Positions 7,831-19,269 of a stretch of DNA of 64,000 nucleotides are shown piece by piece. The notes beneath the pieces are model-generated. The model was not told the origin of the DNA. It did not search any database and was given only the letters and a program-made list of their open reading frames with translations. Within the stretch, counting starts at the first letter, position 1. Every line of letters begins with the position of its first letter. The position numbers and the translations under genes were made by a program. The DNA is from CAZVRZ01 sp964629965 (GTDB lineage Bacteria > Chloroflexota > Anaerolineae > Anaerolineales > UBA4823): contig CAZVRZ010000002.1 in assembly GCA_964629965.1 (NCBI GenBank), forward strand, positions 1-64,000. Reading direction: 5' to 3'.

Positions 7831-8793
7831 ATGTTTGATCCTATTCTCGTTCCACTGGATGGTTCTCTGCTCGCCGAATGTGTTCTATCCCATGCCGCCG
7901 CAATCACCCGAGCCTTCAATGCAAAAGTCCTGTTGCTGCGTATTCTGGAGAAGAATCAGCAGCGTGTTTCAGCGCAGCTATTTGATCTTCTTAACTGGCA
8001 AATCCATAAAGCTGAAGCGACCCAATACCTGGGAAAGATCGATGCTCGACTTCAAAAATTGGGGTTACGCACCAAGGCAATCATCCAAGAAGGCTTGACG
8101 GCCGAATCAATCATCGAGTTCGCTCAAAGCCAGGCGATCAAGCTGATCGTTCTGAGCAGCCATGGGCACAGCGGGGTAAGCCAATGGGGAATCAGCAGCG
8201 TCGCGCAAAAGATCGTTCTTAGCGCGCCAACCTCGATACTGATCGTACGGGCGCATCAACCAGCAAGCAGCGAAATCGTGGAACAATCCTACCGGCGCAT
8301 TCTGGTTCCCTTGGATGGCTCACGTCGGGCGGAAAATGCGCTGCCCATGATTGCGCACCTGGCTCGCTTTCAAAAGTCTCAGATTCACACTGCGTTTGTG
8401 GTAACAACGCCAGAAATGGCGCGTCAAATGCCCCCGGCGTGCGAAGATATTGATTTATCCAATCGCATCGTGGAGCGCAATCGAGAAGAATCCACTCGTT
8501 ATCTTGAGCAGGTACGGCTGAGTTCGCCCCTGAATGGCATATCGGTTCAAACCCACCTGCTCACTAGTGATAATGCTCCTGCCGCGCTGCATCAGCTTGT
8601 GGAGCAAGAAAACATTGACCTGGTTACTTTGAGCGCCCACGGTTATTCGGGGAATAACCAATGGCCGTACGGCAGCATGGTCAACAATTTCGTACTGTAT
8701 AGCAAGGTTCCGCTGTTAATTATACAAGATCTGCCCACAAAAGAAGACCCCGCCCCTATAGATCGCTCTACGAGAGAACGGGCAGAACATTAA
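7831..8793 (+). CDS. Tandem universal stress protein
   Basis: Cytoplasmic stress protein of 320 aa made of two UspA domains (about residues 1-145 and 158-300). Domain 1 starts FDPILVPLDGSLLAE and ends LIVLSSHGHSGVSQWGISSVAQKI. Domain 2 starts YRRILVPLDGSRRAE and ends LVTLSAHGYSGNNQWPYGSMV. Both keep the VPLDGS strand and a G-x-S/N-x-W variant of the ATP-binding G-2x-G-9x-G-S/T loop, so nucleotide binding is plausible. GAGGAG sits directly before ATG 7831. The stop is 1 nt from the glucan synthase start, so the two are almost certainly cotranscribed. Confidence 0.93.
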   Translation: MFDPILVPLDGSLLAECVLSHAAAITRAFNAKVLLLRILEKNQQRVSAQLFDLLNWQIHKAEATQYLGKIDARLQKLGLRTKAIIQEGLTAESIIEFAQSQAIKLIVLSSHGHSGVSQWGISSVAQKIVLSAPTSILIVRAHQPASSEIVEQSYRRILVPLDGSRRAENALPMIAHLARFQKSQIHTAFVVTTPEMARQMPPACEDIDLSNRIVERNREESTRYLEQVRLSSPLNGISVQTHLLTSDNAPAALHQLVEQENIDLVTLSAHGYSGNNQWPYGSMVNNFVLYSKVPLLIIQDLPTKEDPAPIDRSTRERAEH

Positions 8794-8794
8794 C

Positions 8795-11700
8795 ATGCAG
8801 GCCACCCCGAGCCGTAATTCCGAACACCCGAATCCAGAATCAGGGGCACGGCTGGAGCAATTGGCGCGCCAGTTGGCTCAAAATTCCCCATTAGTCATAA
8901 GCAAACAGAAAACAATCCTCCTGCAGCATCTGCAAAGCTGCGAACACATTTTGCACGCCGCTTATGCTGTTTTTCGAGGCGAGTCATCCAAAGACATGGC
9001 TTTTGCGCGTGCCGGCGAATGGATGCTGGATAATTTTTACGTTGTCGAGCAAACCTTGCACCAGATTGAGGAAGACCTGCCTGAAAGTTATTACGACCAA
9101 CTACCCAAACTGGATCAGGCCGCGCAAAAGGGAGTTCCGCGCATTTTTGGATTGGCCTGGGAATGGATCGGATACAGCCAGAGTCAAGTTAACCGTCAGC
9201 TTGACCTGGCTCAAACTGCGATTTTTGTACAAGATTATCAGCAAGTTACGCCCCTGACAATCGGAGAGCTTTGGGCGCTGCCGACCATGCTGCGCATCGG
9301 GGTTTTGGAACAATTAACGATCGCGGTCGCGGCAATCACTGAGGTCGCTGCGCCGGAGCGCCTGAAGGCGCTGCCAAGCCTGCCGCCTCAGGCGCTGCCA
9401 AGTGAAAACATTGTTGCTAACTGCTTTCTCAGCCTACGCTTGCTCTCCGCTACGGACTGGATGGCCTTTTTTGAGAAAACCAGCCGCGTCGAGCAGATTC
9501 TACGGGGCGATCCGGCGAAAATCTATGCTCGGATGGATTTCGACACACGCAACCGCTACCGCAGTGTCATCGAAGAATTGGCGCGGCATTCCGACCAAAG
9601 CGAAGAGGCTATTGCACAGGCCGCCATCGAATTTTGTTATCATCCGCCTATCATTTTCCAGGCTCGCAGTATCACCCGCCAAACGCATGTCGGGTTTTAT
9701 CTCATTGATGCGGGTCGTTTGGCGCTCAAAAAAAAGGTGAACTACCAACCGGGGCTGAATGCCCGCCTGCGGGGCTGGTTCCTGGCGCGTCCCACCGCCG
9801 TTTACCTGGGGAGTATTGGCCTTATCTCTTTGCTGCTGGGGATGGGATTATTGACATATACCCGTCTTGCCGGCGGCTCACTAGCCCAACTGATCCTCGT
9901 TGGGGCGCTGGGCCTTGGGCTGGCGTTGGATGCGGCCATTACTCTGGTGCATTGGCGAATTACCCATACCATTGCGCCCCGCAGCCTGCCACGCATGGAT
10001 TTTTTGCAAGGCGAGACGCCCGGAATAGCACCTGGCTGCCGCACGATGGTCGTTGTGCCAACCCTGCTGTCCAATGCAGATGATCTCGACTCTTTTCTTC
10101 AAGACCTAGAGATTTATTACCTGTCCAATCCCGACCCGCAACTGAGTTTTGCGCTGCTGACCGACTTTACCGATGCTCCCACGCGAATCATGCCGCAGGA
10201 TGAACAGCTGCTTTCGCTAGCAAAAACCGGCGTTGAGCGACTCAATCAGAAATACACCAACGATGTACTTGTCGCCGCCGCGCCCTTCTTTTTGTTCCAC
10301 CGCCAGCGAGAATGGAATCCATCGGAAGGGGTCTGGATGGGTTGGGAGCGCAAGCGCGGCAAGCTGGCTGAATTCAACCGATTGCTTTTGGGAACTGGCG
10401 AGACAACATATCTCACCCAGGTCGGAGACCTGAGCATTCTGCCGGAAATCAAATACGTGATTACACTGGACGCCGATACATCACTGCCGCATGGCAGCGC
10501 CAGCCGCCTGGTTGCCACGTTGGAGCACCCGCTCAACCAGGCAGAATTTGCGGCAGACGGACGTTCGGTAGTGGCGGGTTACACCGTATTACAGCCGCGC
10601 GTGGCGATCAAACCGACCAGCGCCAATCGTTCTCTTTTTTCGCAAATCTTTGCCGGGGATGTCGGTTTCGATCTGTACACCCTGGCCGTCTCGGATGTGT
10701 ATCAAGACTTGTTTGGCGAGGGCAGTTATGTGGGCAAGGGCATTTACGATGTGGCGGCCTTCGAGCGCAGCCTGATCGGCCAGGTGCGCGACAATACCTT
10801 GCTCAGCCACGATCTCTTTGAAGGCATTTACGGGCGCGCCGCACTGGTGACAGACATCATCCTATATGAAGAATATCCCGCCCGCTATCTGAACTATACC
10901 CGCCGCCTGCGCCGTTGGATTCGCGGCGACTGGCAGTTGCTGCCCTGGTTGTTGCCCATCGTCCGAACCAAAACAGGGTTGGTACCCAACCGCCTGTCCA
11001 TCATCAGCCGTTGGAAAGTCTTCGATAATCTGCGGCGCAGCTTACTACTGCCCACCATGCTGGCGTTCCTGGCGGTTGGTTGGTTGGTTTTACCCGGTTC
11101 TCCGCTGGTGTGGACTCTAATGATACTATTGCCATCTCTTTGGCCGACCCTGGCGCAAGCGTTTCGGCGCGTCCGCCAGAGTATCGGACGGCTCATCCTA
11201 AGAAAATCAGCCGAGCCTCATAAAATCCCAATCAAACTCCCGTTCGTGCGCTGGGGGCTTGCGATCCTCTTTCTGCCTTACGAAGCTTTGCTTATCCTCG
11301 GCGCGATTCGAACCACCCTGGCGCGCCTGCTCATTTCGCGTAAAAAATTGCTGCAATGGACAACGTCTGCGCATACGGCGCAATCGTTTGGGTTAAATGC
11401 CAGATCTGAAACCTGGTTGGAGATGGCTGTTTCTTTGGCTATCCCCTTACTCTTGGGTGTTACCGTCGCCATCTTCAACCCAGCTGCACTGCCCTTGGCA
11501 ATCCCCCTGCTGGTTGCCTGGCTCATCGCTCCACAGGCAGCTTATTGGATTAGCCAGCCCATCAGCCATACTGCCGCACCACTATCTGAGCCGCAGCGCG
11601 AAGAAATCCAGCGCCTGGCGCGGCGCACCTGGGCGTTTTTTGAACAATTTGTCGGCCCGGATGATCACTGGCTGCCGCCCGACCATTTTCAAGAGGCGCC

Positions 11701-14700
11701 GCGTGGCAATATAGCACACTATACCACGCCAACGAACATCGGCCTGTACTTGCTCTCCACGCTCTCAGCCCACGATCTTGGCCATATTGATTTGCTAGAA
11801 ATGGCAGTGCGCCTGCGCTCCACTTTCGAAAATATGGATAAATTGGAGCATTACCGGGGGCATTTGCTGAACTGGTACGACACACAGACGCTGGCGGCGC
11901 TTCCGCCCCACTATATCTCCACTGTAGACAGCGGCAACCTGGCGGCTTGCCTGATTGTGCTCAAACAAGGCCTGCTTGCCTTGAAGGATACGCCAATTCT
12001 CGGTAAACAGCAATGGCAAGGCCTGCTCGTCATTCTCGATATTTTGAAGAACATCTTGCAACAACTTGAACATGAACTCGAAAAAGATCATCGCGGCTCA
12101 GCCATCGAACCTTTCGAGCTTGAATTAGGCAGCATTTGCGAACGCGTCACCGCCATCCAGGACAAACCTGAGGGCTGGACAATGATTTTGGCGTGGCTCT
12201 CAGGCGAAGGATGGGAAACAGTTTCCAACCGGCTGATGGAATTGATTGAGAGGCATCCAAATCTCAAGCCAGAAACTTTGAGCGAACTACAACTTTACCT
12301 GGATATGTTGCATCATCATCTGCAAACCATGCAGCGTAATATCGGGTTGCTTGCGCCCTGGCTCAGTCGCCTGGATGCGCCGCCTGGTCTATTGATGGAA
12401 ACACCTGCCTGGCAGGATTTTCGCAACAGCCTGCCTGTTGAACTGCCGACTCTGGGACAGGCGGCTGCAGTGTATAACCGCATCAAAACGGCATTGAACC
12501 ATTGCAAGGCGCAGTGGCAGGATGAATCAGCGCGTGACTGGTGTCAAAAATTAGGTGACGATCTGTCGACGGCGCACATGACCACCACGCCGCTGTTGAT
12601 TGGTTTCCGAGACCTGGCAGAACAGGCGCAAGCGGCCATCGTAGGCATGGATTTCCGCTTCTTGTTTGATGAGCGCCGCCAGGTATTTCACATTGGCTAC
12701 AACGCTGCCAGCGAAAAACTGGATGACAGTTACTATGATTTACTGGCCTCTGAGGCGCGCATTGCCAGCCTGGTGGCGATTGCCAAAGCCGACGTGCCGC
12801 AAAGCCACTGGTTGCACCTGGGGCGCCCGCTTACGAAGATAAACGGGAAGCAGGTGCTGCTCTCCTGGAGCGGCACCATGTTCGAGTATCTCATGCCGAT
12901 ACTGTTTACTAAAAATTACAAAGGTACATTCCTGTTTGACAGTTGCCTTGCCGCTCTGGATGCACAGATTGGCTATGGACACGAAAAACATGTTCCCTGG
13001 GGTGTTTCCGAATCGGGCTACTTCGCTTTTGATGCCAATTTTAATTATCAGTACCGTGCTTTTGGCATACCAGATTTAGGTTACCAGCGCGACCTGTCAA
13101 ACAATCTGGTGGTCGCCCCCTACGCAAGCCTGCTTGGATTGTCTCTGCAACCGCAGGCAGTGCTAAACAATTTGGCGCGTCTGCAAGACCTGAATATGCT
13201 CGGTCGTTTTGGCCTGTACGAGGCGCTCGACTACACCCAGGCACGCCTGCCTTTAGACCAGAAACACGCCATTGTGCAATCGTATATGGCGCATCACCAA
13301 GGCATGATCTTGCTGGCTGCCTGCAATGCGCTGCTGCAGGATGTAATGATCCAGCGATTCCATGCTGATGAGCACATCCAAAGCATTGAACTGCTACTCC
13401 AAGAAAAAATCCCGCAAAACCCGCACATCGAATACCCTCACCCAGATGATCCCCTGGAACAACCTAAAGCCAGGCGCTCGGTAAACAGCGCTGCGTGGCG
13501 CGTGCCTGCCAATAGTCCTGTTCCACAAGTTCATATCCTATCGCAGGGAGACTATCACCTGCTGATTACGAACGCTGGGAGCGGGTACAGCCAATGGCGA
13601 GAGTTTGCCCTGACGCGCTGGCAAGCCGACTCAACCCTGGATGATTGGGGAACGTGGATTTATCTTCAGGATCGTGAGATTGTATCGCTCCATGGGAGCG
13701 CAGCGCTCTGGTCAACCACTTGCCAGCCCACTGGCTGTAACCCAGAAAATCAGGAGGTGCTGTTCTCGCCGTACAAGGTCGAATTCCGGCGTTGGGATTA
13801 CGGCATTTCGCTGCACACCGAAATCACGGTCGGAGCGGACGGCATCGAAATCCGGCGGGTAACGCTCCTGAACGACAGCGACCGTCCGCGGAAATTGAAA
13901 CTAACCAGCTACGGCGAGGTCGTGCTAGCACCGCTGGCCGAAGACAGGCGGCACCCGGCGTTTAATAAACTGTTTATCGAGAGCGAATATGTCCCAGAGG
14001 CGAACGCTCTCCTTTTCAAGCGTCGCCCCCGCTCGGCGGATGAAAGGCCGGTCGTGCTGGCCCATGCCCTGGTCGTTGAACCAGGGCGCAAAGTGACCGG
14101 CGAGTACGAAAGCGACCGCGCCCAGTTTTTGGGACGCGGGCAGACACAGCGTTTACCAGCGGCCCTGCAAAGCAGGGTGCGGCAGTTATCTGGGACAGTT
14201 GGTGGGACACTCGACCCGATCTTTTCTCTGGCTCAGGAAGTCGACCTGAAACCGCATACCCAAACCCGCATCACATTCTTGACCCTGGCCGCTTCCTCAC
14301 GCACAGATGCGCTGGATTTGCTCTCTCAATATCAATCTAGGCAAGCCATCCAGCGCGCTTTTGACGAAGCGCTCTCACATAGCGAAAGGGAACTGCTCAA
14401 ACTGGGGTTNNNNNNNNNNGGGGTTGAGCGCCTACAATGTGGAACAAATTCAACGCTTGTTATCAGCTTTGCTCTACCCAAATGAAATGCTGCGCACCGC
14501 CCCGCACCTTCTGGCGCAAAACGAGAAGGGGCAATCCGGTTTGTGGGGCTACGGCATCTCCGGTGATCTGCCCATTTTGTTGCTGCGCCTGCGTGATGGC
14601 AATTCGCCCCTGCTGATCGAAACCCTGCAAGCCCATGCTTACTGGCGCAACCGGCATATAAAAATCAACCTGGTCATCCTGAATGACCAGGATACAGGTT

Positions 14701-17405
14701 ACGCTCTTGATTTGCACAATACCATCTACCGCCAAATTGTGCGCCTGGGCAGTGAAGGATGGTTGAATCAGCGCGACGGTATCTTTCTGTTACGCACCGA
14801 CCAACTCCAGAAAGCCGACCAGATTCTGCTCGAAACGGTGGCAGGGGTTATTCTCGATGAAGGAAATGGAACTTTGGCAGAGCATGCCAACCGTTTGACC
14901 GTCCAACCCATCCGCCTGCCGGAATTCACACCGTCCTTGTCTCTGAGGCAGGATCCCGAACCGACTCCGTCATTGGCACGACCAACCAGCCTGCTGATGG
15001 ACAACGGCCTGGGCGGTTTCAGCCCCGATGGGAAAGAATACTTGATTTATCTCCAGCCAGGGCAGCACACGCCTCACCCGTGGGTCAATGTGATTGCTAA
15101 TCCACAGTTTGGTTTTTTGGTCTCTGAGGCTGGGGCAGGCTGCACCTGGGCTGAAAACAGCGGCGAGAACCGGCTGACTCCCTGGCGCAACGATCCACTG
15201 ACCGACATGCCGGGCGAGGTGATCTACCTGCGCGATGAGGAAACCGGCCTGGTCTGGTCGCCCACGCCCATGCCAGCCGGCGGCGAAACGGCCTGTTTGA
15301 TCCGTCACGGCGCGGGCTATTCAACCTTCGAGACCCAATCCCACGGATTAAATCAACACCTGCGTCTGTTTGCTGTCGCCGATGCGCCGGTTAAAATCGC
15401 AAAATTGCGCCTCCAAAACCTGTGGGCGCGCCCACGGCGTATCACCATAACCTACTACGCAGAATGGGTATTGGGCACAACGCGCCAACAAAATCAAGCC
15501 TTCATTGTGCCGGAGTTCGACCCCGCTACACATGCCCTTTTGGCAAACAACCGCTTCAACACGGAATTCGGAGAACGGGTGGCTTTTCTGGCGGCCAATA
15601 AAGAGCCGCATGGCGTAACTGCCGACCGGACGGAGTTCATGGGGCGTATGGGCAGCTTGCAAACTCCGGCCGCCCTGGAACGGATCGGGCTAGCGAGCAG
15701 GGTCAATGCTGGGCTGGACCCGTGCGCTGCAATCCAACTGCACGTGGACCTGGCGCCTGGGCAGGTGGAAGAAGTCTTTTTCCTGATCGGCGAAGGGACC
15801 AACCGGGCAGAAAGCCTGACGTTGATTGGGCAGATTCAAGCCCAAGGGCAAGTTGAGGCGGCCTGGCAGGCGGTCCAGACGTTATGGAACGAACTCCTTG
15901 GCGCAATTACAGTTCAGACACCAGACCCGGGCATGGATATATTGCTCAACCGCTGGCTGCTGTACCAAACGGTGGCCTGTCGCCTGTGGGGACGCACCGC
16001 GCTGTATCAATCCAGCGGAGCCTTTGGTTTCCGCGATCAGCTTCAGGATGTGCTCGCGCTGTTTCATACCCGGCCAGATCTCGCCCGCCAGCAGATTTTG
16101 GATGCCGCCCGGCATCAATTCGACGCCGGCGACGTGTTGCACTGGTGGAATCCGCCTGCGGGACGGGGGGTGCGCACGCGCTTTAGCGACGATTTACTTT
16201 GGTTGCCTTACGTCACCGCCGAATATGTGACTGCCACCGGGAATGGTTCCATCCTGAATGAGAAAATCCCATTTCTGAAAGGCGAACCCCTCAAACCGGG
16301 CGAAACGGAACGATACGCACAATACGAAGCGACGAGTGAAGTGTATACGCTTTATGAGCATTGCCGCCGGGCAATCGAAAAAGCGACCACATCTGGCACT
16401 CATGGACTGCCGTTGATGGGCGCTGGCGATTGGAACGACGGCATGAACCAGGTGGGTATTTCTGGGCGCGGTGAGAGCGTTTGGTTGGGCTGGTTCTTGT
16501 ATCGTACATTGACGCAATTTGGTTCGCTTTGCTTGCGCATGAAAGATGATCCCCAATCATACCAGCAGCAAGCCGAACACCTGGCGCAGGCACTCGAAAG
16601 CCACGCCTGGGATGGAAACTGGTACCTGCGCGCCTTCTATGATGATGGCTCTTCGCTGGGATCGAGCCAAGACAACGAGTGCCGCATCGATTCGATTGCC
16701 CAATCCTGGGCAGTATTATCGGGTGCGGCCGACCTCGCCCGAGCGACGCAGGCGATGGAGTCTGTCAACAACCTGCTGGTGAAGCAAGCTGAACAGATGA
16801 TTTTACTATTCACGCCGCCTTTTGACAAAACGGTGAGTGACCCAGGTTACATCAAAGGCTATCTACCCGGTGTACGCGAAAATGGTGGACAGTACACCCA
16901 CGCCGCCATCTGGGCAGTGTGCGCCTTTGCGAAACTCGGCCAGGGGAATCGCGCTGAGGCGCTGTTTCGCATGTTAAACCCCATTTATCATGCCGATACG
17001 CCCGAGGAAGCGGCGCGCTACCAGGTAGAGCCCTACGTTGTCGCCGCCGATATCTACAGCCAGTTGCCCCACCCTGGCCGCGGCGGTTGGACGTGGTATA
17101 CCGGCTCTTCCGGCTGGATGTACAGCCTGGGCATAGAAGCCATCCTGGGTATCTCCCGCCTGGGAAGTATGCTCAAAATCGATCCTTGCATTCCCCGTCA
17201 TTGGCCCGGATTTAAAGTGGATTATCGCTTTGGTGCAACCCATTACTTCATCGATATACAAAACCCGGATGGCGTTAATCGGGGCGTTCGGCAGATTTTG
17301 CTGGATGGGAAACTCTTGCCCGACAACCTGATTTCACTCAGCGAGGATGATAAGCAGCATGAGGTACAGGTTCTGATGGCGCCGGCAGCTTCTTCCTCCC
17401 GATGA
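8795..17405 (+). CDS. ndvB: Cyclic beta-1,2-glucan synthase (GT84 + GH94), interrupted by a false gap
   Basis: Giant inner-membrane enzyme that polymerises, cyclises and trims beta-1,2-glucan from UDP-glucose. N-terminal membrane segments are at about residues 334-388. The GT84 glycosyltransferase follows with TLDADTS (about 555), YVGKGIYD, SHDLFEG and the R-x-x-RW motif in RRLRRWIRGDW. More membrane helices lie at about 750-920. A glycoamylase-type domain (VPWGVSESGYFAFD, about 1395) comes next. The C-terminal half is GH94 phosphorylase-like, with GYGISGDLP, the catalytic-acid motif GAGDWNDGMN (about 2537) and WTWYTGSSGWMY. Ten Ns at 14410-14419 split the frame. The flanks share the 6-mer ggggtt, and joining them there restores one frame of 8,595 nt (2,864 aa), the normal length of this family. 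The gene is therefore intact. Confidence 0.93.
14410..14419. other. Run of 10 N (scaffold join), probably not a real gap
   Basis: The left flank ends in ctggggtt and the right flank begins ggggttgagc. Collapsing the shared ggggtt gives Lys-Leu-Gly-Leu-Ser-Ala-Tyr in frame, with the length the enzyme family expects. The Ns therefore stand for a negative gap of six bases, not missing sequence. Confidence 0.85.
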
Positions 17406-17407
17406 AG

Positions 17408-17454
17408 AAAAAGCCATACGGAAGATCAGGCAGATTTGCCTTATGGCTCCTTGT
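17408..17454 (+). terminator. Imperfect hairpin after the glucan synthase
   Basis: AGCCATACGG (from about 17413) pairs with CCTTATGGCT (to about 17444), with one mismatch and a 17-nt loop. A weak T-rich stretch follows some bases later. It could be a terminator or processing site between the synthase and the small genes downstream. An open frame across it (from 17402) looks accidental. Confidence 0.3.
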
Positions 17455-17544
17455 GACGCTTTTGAGACTCTACAGTTTTATACTTTGGTTATCGAGAGGT
17501 AGGATTCTACTTCAGAAAATGTTGTTGCTTGAAAGGGGTTCTCA

Positions 17545-17925
17545 ATGTCTGGTATTGTACTTACATTCCCCATACTGGCCGGTAAGGTAGAAGCCTGGCG
17601 GCGGTTTTGCCAGGAATTAGCTGGCTCTCAACAACAGCCGTATGAAACCTCGCGCCAACAGCTGGGCATCACGCGCGAACGGTTGGCGTTGGTAGAAACC
17701 ACTTTTGGGTCAACAGCCGTGACCACGCTGGAGGCCTCCGATGTGGCCCAGGCTTTGGGACAGATCATCAGATCGGATCTCCCGTTTGATATGTGGTATC
17801 GAGAGCAGTTGCTTGAACTGCATGGCATCAACCTTTCTGGGTACGAGCAATTCGCGCACCCCGTGCCACTGCCGCAGAATCAAGAGATACATTTTGAGTG
17901 GACTCGGAGAGAATCAGATGGTTAA
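17545..17925 (+). CDS. Conserved small protein, ABM/DUF6176-like
   Basis: Protein of 126 aa with the pattern FPILAGKVEAWRRFCQEL... YETSRQQLGITRERLALVET... TTLEASDVAQALG... PFDMWYREQLLELHGINL. I recognise this as a small dimeric alpha/beta-barrel-like family (antibiotic-biosynthesis-monooxygenase superfamily, near DUF6176) of unknown reaction. No catalytic residues can be assigned. A GAAAGGGG sequence precedes the ATG at 17545. Its end overlaps the GlsB-CsbD gene by 8 nt, so the two are translationally coupled. The context suggests a stress or envelope role, by inference only. Confidence 0.75.
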   Translation: MSGIVLTFPILAGKVEAWRRFCQELAGSQQQPYETSRQQLGITRERLALVETTFGSTAVTTLEASDVAQALGQIIRSDLPFDMWYREQLLELHGINLSGYEQFAHPVPLPQNQEIHFEWTRRESDG

Positions 17926-18379
17926 CTTCATCATTTGGCCTATGGCTGGGGCGATCATTGGCGGGCTGGTCACTTTAATCATGCACCGCCGCCGATCAAT
18001 CCTGCTGCTCAATATTGTAGTGGGCAGCGTAGGCGCGTTGGTAGCAGGTTACTTGTTGTCGCCTGTGTTCAAGATCGACACAACCAGCTTTCGTTGGCTG
18101 GGCTTGCTGGTTTCGCTGGGAGGCAGCATTGCTCTACTGGCAGTGGTCAATTTCTTTGTTAGAGAACACACCGTAACCAACATGGTTATTAAAAACCAGT
18201 GGAACCACGTGCGGGAGAAAATCCACGCCCGGTGGAACAAAATTACTGAAGAAGAAATCGAGCAGATCGATGGCAGCCACGATCGACTCGTCGGTTTGAT
18301 TGCAGAACGCTATGCAGTTACCCAAGAAGAGGCTGAAGTTCAATTACAAAGTTATTTAAAAGCAGTGATTAGCAAATAA
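17918..18379 (+). CDS. GlsB/YeaQ-type membrane domain fused to CsbD-like domain
   Basis: Protein of 153 aa. Residues about 1-85 form three hydrophobic helices with the small glycine-rich pattern of the GlsB/YeaQ/YmgE (transglycosylase-associated) family: WPMAGAIIGGLVTLI, LLLNIVVGSVGALVAGYLLSP, LGLLVSLGGSIALLAVVNFF. Residues about 95-150 match the CsbD stress family, with WNHVREKIHARWNKITEEEIEQIDG, then RLVGLIAERYAVTQEEAEVQL. These two families are normally separate small general-stress proteins, and their fusion is unusual. ATG 17918 is preceded by GGAGAG and overlaps the previous gene. The CsbD part would face the cytoplasm if the N-terminus is outside. The role is unknown. Confidence 0.82.
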   Translation: MVNFIIWPMAGAIIGGLVTLIMHRRRSILLLNIVVGSVGALVAGYLLSPVFKIDTTSFRWLGLLVSLGGSIALLAVVNFFVREHTVTNMVIKNQWNHVREKIHARWNKITEEEIEQIDGSHDRLVGLIAERYAVTQEEAEVQLQSYLKAVISK

Positions 18380-18393
18380 GAATGGAGTTTTGA

Positions 18394-19227
18394 ATGAGAA
18401 CAATCTATTTTCCCATCTTCACCCTGCGACCTTATGAGCGCGGCATCCAAGAAACATTAGGTAAGTACAATCGGTTTGTGCTGCCCGGCCTGGGATTTCA
18501 AATCCCGTTCATCCATGTCGTCCGCATTCGCGACGTGCGCGAGCATACCATGGATATTCACCCGCAGCCGGTAATCACCAAGGATAATGTCGAAATTGTA
18601 GTAGATGGCATCATGTGGGTACGGCCTGCAATTGATGAAGAAGCCATCAAAAGGACATTTTACAACATCGATGATTGGAAGCGGGCAGTTATCCAATTGG
18701 CAATGACCAACCTCCGCCAGGAGTTCGGCGATTTGACCCTGGATGAGAGCCTGGTGGCGCGCGAGACCATTGCCACCAATCTACAGCGCATCCTGAACAC
18801 CTACGCCGTCGAATGGGGACTGACCGTTAGCAAAGTGGAAATCCGCCTGATCGATCCACCCGAGGATATTAAGAAAGCCATGCATAAGCAAAAGACCGCC
18901 GAGCAAGAGCGGCGTTCCATGCGCCTGCTGGCAACGGGTGAGTTCGAAGCCGCCGAACAGCAGAAGCTGGCTATTATCCAGCGCGCCGAGGGCGAACGCG
19001 AGGCGGTGATCCAGGTTGCCCAAGGCAAGGCAGAAGCCATCCGCCTGGTGAACGAGGCCGCCGAGAAATATTTCATCGGTAATGCGCAGGCCCTCAAACA
19101 GCTCGAGATGATCGAAAATTCCCTGCGCGAGAATGCCAAGATCATCATCACCGAGCATGGTATCAGCCCGACCTTGCTGCTGGGCAGCCTGCCGGTCAGT
19201 GTTTCGAATGAGAAAAACACCAAGTGA
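18394..19227 (+). CDS. SPFH/band-7 family protein (stomatin/prohibitin-like)
   Basis: Protein of 277 aa from the SPFH superfamily, which forms oligomeric membrane microdomain scaffolds. The band-7 core is clear: LRPYERGIQETLGKYNRFVLPGLGFQIPF, then VREHTMDIHPQPVITKDNVEIVVDGIMWVR, then DPPEDIKKAMHKQKTAEQERRS. A charged coiled-coil (about 170-240, with repeated EAEAxR-type blocks) follows. There is no N-terminal transmembrane helix, so membrane contact would be peripheral or through the upstream GlsB-CsbD protein. The gap to that gene is 14 nt. A role in envelope-stress organisation is inferred from the family and neighbours. Confidence 0.92.
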   Translation: MRTIYFPIFTLRPYERGIQETLGKYNRFVLPGLGFQIPFIHVVRIRDVREHTMDIHPQPVITKDNVEIVVDGIMWVRPAIDEEAIKRTFYNIDDWKRAVIQLAMTNLRQEFGDLTLDESLVARETIATNLQRILNTYAVEWGLTVSKVEIRLIDPPEDIKKAMHKQKTAEQERRSMRLLATGEFEAAEQQKLAIIQRAEGEREAVIQVAQGKAEAIRLVNEAAEKYFIGNAQALKQLEMIENSLRENAKIIITEHGISPTLLLGSLPVSVSNEKNTK

Positions 19228-19269
19228 GCTTCTGAGGCTTCAAAAAGTGACGAAAGTGATGGAGGGCTT

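Noticed and set aside
14307..14485. Reading the glucan synthase as two separate genes split at the Ns
   Set aside because: The split is created by the N run. Merging the shared ggggtt restores one frame with family-typical length.
17402..17590. A 62-codon frame overlapping the glucan synthase stop (ATGA), with hydrophobic residues
   Set aside because: It runs through an imperfect hairpin and into the next real gene in another frame, shows no family pattern, and has no ribosome binding site.
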